A stretch of 64,000 nucleotides of DNA from Poriferisodalis sp965205175 (GTDB lineage Bacteria; Actinomycetota; Acidimicrobiia; Acidimicrobiales; Poriferisodalaceae): positions 2,740,332 through 2,804,331 of the forward strand of contig NZ_OZ242038.1 of NCBI RefSeq assembly GCF_965205175.1, read 5' to 3'. The position numbers and the translations under genes are program-made. The notes below the pieces were generated by a model. It ran no database searches and was not told the DNA's origin. It saw only the letters and a list, made by a program, of their open reading frames with translations. Shown piece after piece: positions 40,091 to 47,930 of the stretch (position 1 is its first letter; each line of letters starts with the position of its first letter).

Positions 40091-42565
40091 GTGATTGCCG
40101 AGGCCCTGGCACCCAAGCGCATCGCCATCACGGGTGCCACCGGTTTTCTGGGCACGGCGCTCGTGGAGCGGCTGCTGCGCTGCGTGCCTGACTGCGAGCT
40201 GGTGCTGCTAGTACGACCGGGCCGCCGCGGCGACCCAGACCGCCGAGTGCAGCGCGAGGTCCTGCGCAACGAGGCATTCGAGCGGCTCCGTGCAGCGTGG
40301 GACAGCGACTTCGACGACATCTGCAACCGGCGAATCACCACCGTGCCAGGTGATGTCGGCATCGACGGGCTCGGGCTCGCCCCAGCCGATCTCACGCTGC
40401 TGTGCAGCTGCGACGTCATCATCCACGCCGCCGCCACCGTCAGCTTCGACAGCCCACTCGACACATCGATCGAGACCAACCTGCTGGGACCGAATCGCCT
40501 GCTCGAGGCCTGCCAGCGCGAAGGCACCGCCCCGCACTTCATCGCCGTGTCGACCTGCTACGTGGCCGGGAACCGGCGGGGCTCAGCGGCCGAAGCCTTC
40601 CTGGCGGACTCGCCCTTCTCGATGGATGTGGACTGGCGGGCCGAAGTAGCCGCTGCGCGGCGAGCACGCGCCGATCTCGACGCTGCCAGTCGATCCCCGC
40701 AACGGCTCAGCCGCCTGCATCGAGCAGCTCGCGAAGAACTCGGCGCCGCCGGCCTGCCGCTGCTCGCCGCCAAGACCGAGCAACTGCGGCTGGAGTGGGT
40801 GGATGCCGAGATGGTGCTCGCAGGCCGCAGCCGCGCCACCTCGCTGGGCTGGCCCGACGTCTATACCTACTCGAAAGCGCTCGGCGAGCAAGCGCTGGTG
40901 GAGCTGCGGGGCGACGTGCCGGTCTCCATCGTTCGCCCGTCCATTATCGAATCGGCGCTCGCCGAACCCTCACCAGGCTGGATCCGCGGATTCCGCATGG
41001 CCGAGCCACTGTTCGTGTCCTTCGCGAAAGGCGAACTCGACACCTTCCCGGGCTACCCCGAGGGCATCATCGACGTGATCCCGGTCGACATGGTCGCAGC
41101 CGCGATCATCGCGGTCGCAGCACGGGGGCCGGTGCCCGAGCCGGAGATCTTCCAAGTGGCATCGGGCGCAGTCAACCCGCTGCGCTTCAAGGTGCTCACC
41201 GAGACGACCATGCAGTGGTTCCAGGACCATCCCGTCTACGACGCCAAAGGTCATCCCACCGCCAGCACCCAATGGCGCTTCGCCGGTGCCAGCGGCCTCG
41301 AAGAACAACTCGATCGAGCCATGACGCTGTTCGACGCAGCCGAGAAGGTCGTGCATCGCCTGCCGATACGCGGCCGCAACGAGGTCACCGTCCGGCTCGC
41401 AAAGCGGCGGGCCAGCCTCGAGCAGATGCGCGACTACGTACTGCTCTACGGCGCCTACGGCAGGTGCGAAGCACTGTACGAAATCGACCGCACAACGCAA
41501 CTGTGGGAGTCGCTGCCGCAAGCCGACCGAGACACGTTCGGCTTCGATCCCCGCGTCATCGACTGGGCCTCCTACATCGCGGAAGTACACCTGCCGTCGG
41601 TCATCACCCAAGCACGCGTCAAGACCACGCCGCAACCCCGAACCGGGCCGAGCCGCAACGAGCGACTGCGGTCCGCCGTGCTGGACCCCAAGCGCCACTT
41701 CGCAGCGTTCGATCTGGAGAACACCCTGATCGCCAGCAACGTCGTCGAGACCTACGCCTGGCTGGCGACCCGACGGCTCGACACTCCCCAGCGGGTGCGC
41801 TTCGCCCTGCGCACCCTCGCAGAAGCACCCGGGCTGTGGCGACGGGACCGCCGCGACCGCACCGACTTCCTGCGCTACTTCTACCGGCGCTACAAGGGGG
41901 CACCGGTCAGCCGACTCGACGCCGACGCCGCAGAGATGCTCAGCTACCTGTTCTTGACCAAGGCATTCCCCGCGGGGCTTCGACGAGTCCGTGAGCACCG
42001 AGCAGCCGGCCATCGCACGGTGCTGATCACCGGCGCGCTCGAGTTGGCCGTGCAGCCGCTGGCACCGCTGTTCGACCACATCATCGCGGCCCGCATCGAC
42101 AGCCGAAACGGGCGTTATACCGGCGAGATGATCGACGTGCCGCCCACCGGCGAGGTGCGCGCCCAAGTGATGGTCGACTGGGCCGCCCGAGAGGGTCTTG
42201 AACTGGCCCAAGGCGTGGCTTATGCCGACGCGGCCTCGGACATGCCAATGCTGGAGGCGGTGGGCTATCCGGTCGCCGTCAATCCCGAGACCCGGCTCGT
42301 GACCATCGCCGACAAGCGGGGGTGGCTGTGCGAGAACTGGGAACGCGCTCCTGGCGGTCCCAGGCCGCTGCTGCCGATTGCCCCGCCGTCCCGTGCGCGC
42401 GCCAAGTTCGACCGCAGAGTCCCCCGGCGCAGACAGCCGCACCGCACAGATGCCGGTCGCAGAGATTCCGGCACCGCAGACCCGCGGCACCTCTCGCGCC
42501 GAGCCCGAGCCGGCGCTGCCACCAGCGGCAGGCCGACTGGGCCGACCGGGCCACACCTGCCATGA
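40091..42565 (+). CDS. Fatty acyl-CoA reductase-like protein fused to HAD-IB hydrolase
   Basis: The N-terminal half is a male-sterility/FAR-type extended SDR: ITGATGFLGTALVERLL binds NADPH, CDVIIHAAATVSFDSPL follows, and YTYSKALGEQALVE has the YxxxK pair. The C-terminal half is a HAD-IB phosphatase-like domain: AAFDLENTLIASNVVE (first Asp kept, second acid Glu), VLITGALELAVQPLAPLF and GVAYADAASDMPML. Such fusions are thought to make fatty alcohols or related lipids; the HAD step is unknown. GTG 40091 gives 824 residues and follows TAAACA by seven bases. The C-terminal 60 residues are Arg/Pro-rich and unordered. A LarA-like and a PlsC gene follow. Confidence 0.85.
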   Translation: MIAEALAPKRIAITGATGFLGTALVERLLRCVPDCELVLLVRPGRRGDPDRRVQREVLRNEAFERLRAAWDSDFDDICNRRITTVPGDVGIDGLGLAPADLTLLCSCDVIIHAAATVSFDSPLDTSIETNLLGPNRLLEACQREGTAPHFIAVSTCYVAGNRRGSAAEAFLADSPFSMDVDWRAEVAAARRARADLDAASRSPQRLSRLHRAAREELGAAGLPLLAAKTEQLRLEWVDAEMVLAGRSRATSLGWPDVYTYSKALGEQALVELRGDVPVSIVRPSIIESALAEPSPGWIRGFRMAEPLFVSFAKGELDTFPGYPEGIIDVIPVDMVAAAIIAVAARGPVPEPEIFQVASGAVNPLRFKVLTETTMQWFQDHPVYDAKGHPTASTQWRFAGASGLEEQLDRAMTLFDAAEKVVHRLPIRGRNEVTVRLAKRRASLEQMRDYVLLYGAYGRCEALYEIDRTTQLWESLPQADRDTFGFDPRVIDWASYIAEVHLPSVITQARVKTTPQPRTGPSRNERLRSAVLDPKRHFAAFDLENTLIASNVVETYAWLATRRLDTPQRVRFALRTLAEAPGLWRRDRRDRTDFLRYFYRRYKGAPVSRLDADAAEMLSYLFLTKAFPAGLRRVREHRAAGHRTVLITGALELAVQPLAPLFDHIIAARIDSRNGRYTGEMIDVPPTGEVRAQVMVDWAAREGLELAQGVAYADAASDMPMLEAVGYPVAVNPETRLVTIADKRGWLCENWERAPGGPRPLLPIAPPSRARAKFDRRVPRRRQPHRTDAGRRDSGTADPRHLSRRARAGAATSGRPTGPTGPHLP

Positions 42566-42586
42566 CGGCGTCGCGTGGCTGCCGTG

Positions 42587-42660
42587 ACTGCACTATGACT
42601 TCGCAGTGCACTCTGACTTCGCCGCGACTGCACTATGACTTCAGAGTGACTGCACCATGA
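42587..42660 (+). repeat. 18-22-bp tandem repeat before the LarA-like gene
   Basis: The motif GACTGCACTATGACTTC recurs about four times between 42587 and 42660, the last copy reading GACTGCACCATGACTGC across the start ATG 42657. AGTGCACT palindromes recur within it. It could be an operator array or part of the general pattern of tandem repeats at gene starts. Confidence 0.6.
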
Positions 42661-44246
42661 CTGCCCGCAGAGGCCTCGTACTGGAGGTCGACCGCACGAC
42701 TCCGCCGATTCTCTTCCACCACGGCGAAGGACTCCGGTTGGAGAAGCTGCCGATCGGCAGCCGCGTCGTGTACCCCAACGAGCCGCTGGAACCAGTGCGC
42801 GATCCCGAACTGGCCATCAGCGAGGCTCTGGCGAATCCGCTGGGAGACCGCGAGCCGCTCGCCTCCTACATGCGACCAGGCATGAAGCTGACGATTGCTT
42901 TCGACGACGTCTCCTTGCCGCTGCCGCCGATGGTCGCCCCCGACATCCGCGGCCGAATCATCGAGCAGGTGCTGGACCTGGCCGCCGCAGCCGGCATCGA
43001 CGACGTCGAGTTGATTGCTGCGCTGGCGCTGCATCGCCGCATGACCGAGGCGGAGCTGCGACACGCGGTCGGCGATCGCGTCTACGACGCCTTCGCCCCC
43101 CACGGCCAGCTCTACAACTTCGACGCCGAGGACCCCGACGCGCTCACCCATCTGGGCACCACCGAAGCCGGCGAGGAAGCAATCATCTCCAAGCGGGCCG
43201 CAGAGTCGGATCTGCTGGTGTACGTCAACATCAACCTGGTGTCGATGGACGGCGGCCACAAGAGCGTCGCCACCGGGCTGTCGCCGTACACCGCGCTGCG
43301 CCACCACCACAACGTCCACACGATGCGCCATTCGACGTCGTTCATGGACCCGGAGCACTCCGAGCTGCACACCCGCAACTGGCGTCAAGGTCGCCTGCTG
43401 GCCGAAGCGGGCGTCAAGGTGTTCCAGATCGAGACGACGCTCAACAATGACACGTTTCCCGCCCAGTACGGCTTCCTGCAGCGCCGCGAGTGGGAGATGA
43501 CCGCACGTGACCGGATGATGCTGATGGGAACCAAGACGGCGCTGGACCTGATGTCGCGCCGCCAGGCCCGACGCATCTTCCACGGCATCCGAGCGCCGTA
43601 CGGACTGACTTCGGTGCAGGCAGGCGAGGTTGAAGCGGTTCACCGCCAGACGCTGGAGCACGTCTACCGCCAACATCTCGTGCGGGTAGAAGGCCAAACC
43701 GACGTGCTGACGATGGGTCTGCCCTATCTGTGCCCCTACAACGTCAACTCGATCATGAATCCGATCCTGGTGGCCTGCCTCGGCCTCGGGTACTTCTTCA
43801 ACATGTACCGGGGCCGCCCGCTGGTGCGGCGCGGCGGCGTTGTGATCATGACGCACCCCACTCCGTGGGAGTTCCACCCCGTACATCACCCCAGCTACAT
43901 CGACTTCTTCGAAGAGGTGCTTGCCGACAGCACCGATCCAGCCGTCATCGAGAATCGGTACGAGCGGCGCTATGCGGAAGACGAGTGGTATCGGCACCTG
44001 TACCGCACGTCATACGCTTACCACGGCGTACATCCGCTCTACATGTGGTACTGGTGTGCGCACGCGCTCGAGCATGTGGGCGGGGTGATCATCGTGGGCG
44101 GCGACAGCGCGGCGGTGGCTCGCCTGGGATTCCGGTGCGCTACCACGTTGCGTGACGCGCTCGAGATGGCGACCGACGTGGTAGGACGCGACCCGTCGAT
44201 CACCCATATTCACAATCCGCCGATGCTGATGGCCGACGTAGTCTGA
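42657..44246 (+). CDS. LarA-like (DUF2088) protein
   Basis: The 529-residue sequence has the LarA N-terminal fold: LTIAFDDVSLPLPPMVAPDI (racemase-family Asp and Pro motif), DVELIAALALHRRMTEAEL with the conserved His, VNINLVSMDGGHKSVATGLS (LarA GGxKS region with the cofactor Lys) and the C-terminal VIIVGGDSAAVARLGFRCAT. LarA uses a nickel pincer cofactor to racemise lactate; relatives act on other 2-hydroxy acids. It is longer than LarA (about 425) by an inserted mid region rich in His and Tyr. No larB/C/E cofactor genes are nearby. It stands between the acyl-CoA reductase and PlsC genes. Confidence 0.78.
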   Translation: MTARRGLVLEVDRTTPPILFHHGEGLRLEKLPIGSRVVYPNEPLEPVRDPELAISEALANPLGDREPLASYMRPGMKLTIAFDDVSLPLPPMVAPDIRGRIIEQVLDLAAAAGIDDVELIAALALHRRMTEAELRHAVGDRVYDAFAPHGQLYNFDAEDPDALTHLGTTEAGEEAIISKRAAESDLLVYVNINLVSMDGGHKSVATGLSPYTALRHHHNVHTMRHSTSFMDPEHSELHTRNWRQGRLLAEAGVKVFQIETTLNNDTFPAQYGFLQRREWEMTARDRMMLMGTKTALDLMSRRQARRIFHGIRAPYGLTSVQAGEVEAVHRQTLEHVYRQHLVRVEGQTDVLTMGLPYLCPYNVNSIMNPILVACLGLGYFFNMYRGRPLVRRGGVVIMTHPTPWEFHPVHHPSYIDFFEEVLADSTDPAVIENRYERRYAEDEWYRHLYRTSYAYHGVHPLYMWYWCAHALEHVGGVIIVGGDSAAVARLGFRCATTLRDALEMATDVVGRDPSITHIHNPPMLMADVV

Positions 44247-44250
44247 GCAA

Positions 44251-45249
44251 ATGGCTGAGCAGATGGCTGGACAGAAGTCTGGGCAGCGGGAGCTGTCGCA
44301 TCTGAGCACCAAGCGCAGCCGGCGCAAGCGAGCCTCGGTGACGCGCATCCTGCGCGGCGCCGAATTCCCGCTGCGGGCTGCTGTTGCCCCCCGTGGTCAT
44401 GCACCGCTGCCGACTCACTGCGGGCCGAACTACGACACCGATTGGGCCCGGCGCTTCCCGGCCAGGGTTGCACGACGGGCGGCGCGCGACACGGTGGCGC
44501 GCGCGCTCGTGCGCTACTACGCCCAGCCCACGATCAAAGGGGTCGATCGTCTCAGCGAACTCGAAGGGCCGGCGGTGTTCGCCGCCAATCACCAGAGTCA
44601 CGCCGATACTGCGGTGATCATCACCTCGATCCCTGAGCCGTGGTGCAATCGACTCGTGGTCGGCGCCGCAGCCGACTACTTCTTCGGCAATCGAGTGACC
44701 TCGACCATCTCCGCGCTGTTCGTCGGCGCCATTCCCATCGAGCGCACCGCACTCAACCGCCGCACGATCGACAAGGCCGTCGCGCTGCTGCGCAATGGCT
44801 GGAGTCTGGTGATCTACCCGGAGGGAGGCCGGTCCCGCGACGGTTGGGGCCAGCAGTTCCGCCCCGGCGCGGCATTCTTGGCCAAACGAGCCGGCGTGCC
44901 GGTGGTGCCAGTACACATCCGAGGCACCTTCGACATTCTGCGCAAGGGCCGTGCCTGGCCCAAGCGAGCCAGCGCCGTGGTCAACTTCGGCCGTCCGCTG
45001 AGCTTCGGTGCGGAGGAGAACAATCGACGCTTCACGCACCGGCTGCAAGCCGCAGTGGAGAGTCTCGCCGACGAGACCGCCACGGGGAACTGGTTCGCTG
45101 CTCGGCGGCGCTTGCACAGTGCCGACAGCCCCGACCTCAAGGGTCCTGCGGTGTCGGCTTGGCGCCGCCGCTGGGCGCTGACCGAGCCCGCATCGTCGGA
45201 CCGTGCCGCAGGGCGATCAGCCGCCAAGCATCGCTGGCCCTTCGTGTAG
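44251..45249 (+). CDS. 1-acyl-glycerol-3-phosphate acyltransferase (PlsC family)
   Basis: The acyltransferase motif I is FAANHQSHADTAVI (HX4D), motif II around ALFVGAIPIERTALNRR, motif III VIYPEGGRSRDG and motif IV VPVVPVHIRGTF, in correct order over about 180 residues. It transfers an acyl chain to a lysophospholipid-type acceptor at the membrane. The 332-residue length includes a basic N-terminal stretch and a C-terminal tail. ATG 44251 lies four bases after the LarA-like stop, so the genes are co-transcribed; together with the acyl-CoA reductase this suggests a lipid biosynthesis block. Confidence 0.88.
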   Translation: MAEQMAGQKSGQRELSHLSTKRSRRKRASVTRILRGAEFPLRAAVAPRGHAPLPTHCGPNYDTDWARRFPARVARRAARDTVARALVRYYAQPTIKGVDRLSELEGPAVFAANHQSHADTAVIITSIPEPWCNRLVVGAAADYFFGNRVTSTISALFVGAIPIERTALNRRTIDKAVALLRNGWSLVIYPEGGRSRDGWGQQFRPGAAFLAKRAGVPVVPVHIRGTFDILRKGRAWPKRASAVVNFGRPLSFGAEENNRRFTHRLQAAVESLADETATGNWFAARRRLHSADSPDLKGPAVSAWRRRWALTEPASSDRAAGRSAAKHRWPFV

Positions 45250-45431
45250 CGCTGCACGCAGCACCAAACAGCAAGCAAACAGGCAGCACCAAGCAGCCCC
45301 GTGTACCAAGCAGCCCAAGGTGTTGCGTGAACAGCCACCTGTTCAGCCGGACGCAGGCGTCGTCTGCCTCACCGATTCGCGGTGCTCTGCCGGGGCGCTC
45401 GTATCGTTCGGATCGTGTGGTTTGGATCGTG

Positions 45432-46622
45432 ATGACGGCCTCAGCTCACATCACGTCAGCCCGCGGCACCCCGTCTCACGGCACCTTGGAACTCGCCATG
45501 TCGGATCTCGCTGCCGACGGAAACCGGTCAGACGGACTGCTGGCGGTCGGACGCGCTGCAACAGGTCAGCCAGCAGCCGGACTGTTGGACACCAGACTGT
45601 TGGACACCAGACTGTTGGACACCGAACTGTTAGACACCGGACTGTTGGACAATCGCACCGAAGTTCCGCCGGACAGCGAGATTGGCAGACCACCGGCAAC
45701 CGGCAGTCAGCAGTCGGCAGCCAGCTCGGGACGGCTGGCATCGCAGCCCCGCTGGCAGAGTTGCCGCTGGGCGATCGCAACGGTGATCTTCGGGTTGACG
45801 AGCTTGGTGTCCACCGGAGCGCTCGGGGCGTCGATCTCGGCACCGGAAGCCACGGCCGAACAGCCGATGATCGCACCGTCGGCACCTCAGGCGACCGTCG
45901 ACGAACCCCAGTCGCGTTGGCGCGATCCGACGCCCGCAGTTCCCGCGGGTGCGCAAGCGCTGACATTCCCGCACTTCACCGGTCCGGAATTCAACGCACT
46001 GTTCACTACGGCGACACTGGCCAACCTGCTGCCGATCTCGGCCCTGCCGACGATCACCGATTCGGCCGAGCTGGACGCGCGCATCCGCGCCGTGGCCACC
46101 GAACGCGGCTACCAGCGTCGGCCCCTGCCCGCCGACAACGCGCAGATGTTGCTCATCGACGACGGGCTTGCGCTGCAGCGACCCGCTGCCGCAGCGTGGC
46201 GAGCACTGCGCCAAGACGCCGCCGACCACGGCTTCGCGCTGAGGCTTGACTCGGCCTACCGGGGCCATGAGTACCAGCGCCAAGTGTTCCTGCGGCCGCT
46301 GCGGGCGCCGTATGTGCTCGGCGACCTCGCAGAACGGCTCAAGCTGTCGGCACCGCCCGGCTACTCCAAGCACCACACGGGCTATGCGATCGACATCGGC
46401 CAAGTCGGCTATCGCCACTTCGGCAGCTCTCCTGCCTATCGGTGGCTGTCGGACGACAACTTCGCCAACGCCAAGCGGCATGGCTGGATTCCGAGCTACC
46501 CGCCCGACGGGGGCCGGCAAGGCCCGGTGCCCGAGCCGTGGGAGTTCACCTACGTCGGCGTAGAGGCGATCCTGTGCTTCCACCAACCGCTCCGCACCCT
46601 AGATGCACTGTGCGCAGGCTGA
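45432..46622 (+). CDS. M15-type D-alanyl-D-alanine carboxypeptidase (VanY-like)
   Basis: A 396-residue precursor with a transmembrane or signal segment (WAIATVIFGLTSLVSTGALG) after a repeat-rich N-terminus. The peptidase domain has LDSAYRGHEYQRQVFLRPLR, the metal ligands of KHHTGYAIDIG and a final EPWEFTYVG. VanY enzymes have EPWHW/F here, with His as the third zinc ligand; Glu takes its place. Activity on D-Ala-D-Ala ends of peptidoglycan is therefore possible but not assured. ATG 45498 is an alternative start. Five 15-base repeats encode LLDTR-like units in the cytoplasmic N-terminus. Confidence 0.8.
   Translation: MTASAHITSARGTPSHGTLELAMSDLAADGNRSDGLLAVGRAATGQPAAGLLDTRLLDTRLLDTELLDTGLLDNRTEVPPDSEIGRPPATGSQQSAASSGRLASQPRWQSCRWAIATVIFGLTSLVSTGALGASISAPEATAEQPMIAPSAPQATVDEPQSRWRDPTPAVPAGAQALTFPHFTGPEFNALFTTATLANLLPISALPTITDSAELDARIRAVATERGYQRRPLPADNAQMLLIDDGLALQRPAAAAWRALRQDAADHGFALRLDSAYRGHEYQRQVFLRPLRAPYVLGDLAERLKLSAPPGYSKHHTGYAIDIGQVGYRHFGSSPAYRWLSDDNFANAKRHGWIPSYPPDGGRQGPVPEPWEFTYVGVEAILCFHQPLRTLDALCAG
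45582..45656 (+). repeat. 15-bp tandem repeat, five copies, coding LLDTR
   Basis: CTGTTGGACACCAGA and close variants occur five times in a row in the N-terminal part of the M15 peptidase gene, adding LLDTR/LLDTE/LLDTG units. The 15-base period preserves frame. Confidence 0.85.
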
Positions 46623-46748
46623 CCGTGACCGCCGGCTGCCCGTCACCGCCGGCTGCGCGCTATGCGCAGCTGCGCTGTCAGAGTTACTTGGCCGAATTAC
46701 TTGGCCGCAGTGCCGCAGTAACGTGACCCCGATGACCATGTGGCCACG

Positions 46749-47843
46749 ATGACGTCTGCTGCGACTCGTACTGCGGAGCGACGCGAAGTCGATCCCGACC
46801 GCCTGAAGCAATTCTCGTTCCAGGTATGGACCTACAAGAAGGGCGAGATGGTGTCGGCGCTGCTGCACATCGGCGACCAGCTGGGATTGTTCGCGGCCCT
46901 CGCCGCAGCGCAGCCCGCCACGAGCCATGATCTCGCGGCGGCGACCGAGCTTTCCGAGCGGCTGGTGCGGGAGTGGCTGTACGGCGTCGCGGCGGGCGGC
47001 CTCGTCGAGCATCACGACGGTGCCTTCACGATGTCGCCGGAAGCCGAGGCGCTGCTGGTCGACGAAGAGGGTTCGCTGCATTTTGCCATGGGCGCATTTC
47101 GTGGAGGGCTCGGCGACGACGCGCTGGAGTTGATCCTGGAGTCGTTCCGCACCGGCATCGGGATGACCTACGAGCAGCAGGGTCCCCGTGCGGCTGCCGG
47201 GTTGGCACGCACCACCGGGCCCTTCAGCCGCCAGAACCTCACCTCGGTCATCCTGAGCGGTCTCGACAGCGTGACAGCCAAGCTGGAACGGGGCGCCAAG
47301 GTGCTCGACGTTGGCTGTGGCGCCGGCGTGTCGGCATGCCTGATCGCACAGGAGTGGCCGAATGCCGAAGTCGTGGGTCTCGATCCGTCGGGCACCGCCG
47401 TGCGCCAAGCACAGGAGCGAGCCCAGAGCCACGGCTTGGCGAACGCCACCTTCGTCGAGGCCGCTGCCGCCGAGGTGCCTGCCACCGGTGATGTAGACTT
47501 AGCACTCGCCTTCGACTGCCTCCACGACATGCCCCGACCGGACGTGGCGCTGCGAGCGATCCGGGCCGCGCTGGACGGCGACGGCACGCTGCTCATCAAG
47601 GACATCCGTTCGAAGGGCGACTTCGAGCTGGACCGACGAAATCCGATGCTGGCAATGTTCTACGGCTTCTCGGTGACGAGCTGCCTGCAGTCCGCGCTGA
47701 GCGAGCCCGACGGCATGGGACTGGGAACGCTGGGTCTGCATCCGCAGGTAGCGCGGGAGATGACTACGGCCGCCGGCTTCACACGCTTCGCCGAGCACGA
47801 TTTCAACGACGCCGCGAACCTCTACTACGAAGTTCGGCCTTGA
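46749..47843 (+). CDS. Class I SAM-dependent methyltransferase
   Basis: The C-terminal half has a SAM-binding site, AKVLDVGCGAGVSACLIAQE, then VVGLDPSGTAVRQAQERA and DLALAFDCLHDMPRPD, where an acid-rich loop follows. The N-terminal 150 residues form a helical, winged-helix-like dimerisation domain (LLHIGDQLGLFAAL, ELSERLVREWLYGVAAGGLV), as in O-methyltransferases of small molecules. The length is 364 residues. The substrate is unknown. ATG 46749 is taken; GTG 46740 is also possible. Direct repeats of ACTTGGCCG lie just upstream. Confidence 0.85.
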   Translation: MTSAATRTAERREVDPDRLKQFSFQVWTYKKGEMVSALLHIGDQLGLFAALAAAQPATSHDLAAATELSERLVREWLYGVAAGGLVEHHDGAFTMSPEAEALLVDEEGSLHFAMGAFRGGLGDDALELILESFRTGIGMTYEQQGPRAAAGLARTTGPFSRQNLTSVILSGLDSVTAKLERGAKVLDVGCGAGVSACLIAQEWPNAEVVGLDPSGTAVRQAQERAQSHGLANATFVEAAAAEVPATGDVDLALAFDCLHDMPRPDVALRAIRAALDGDGTLLIKDIRSKGDFELDRRNPMLAMFYGFSVTSCLQSALSEPDGMGLGTLGLHPQVAREMTTAAGFTRFAEHDFNDAANLYYEVRP

Positions 47844-47930
47844 GGTCCGGGCCGGAAGTCCGGGCCGTAGTTTGGAGGGCAAGCAAGGCAACCGAGTTAC
47901 TGGCAACGACAGAGAAACACGGGAGGGCGA

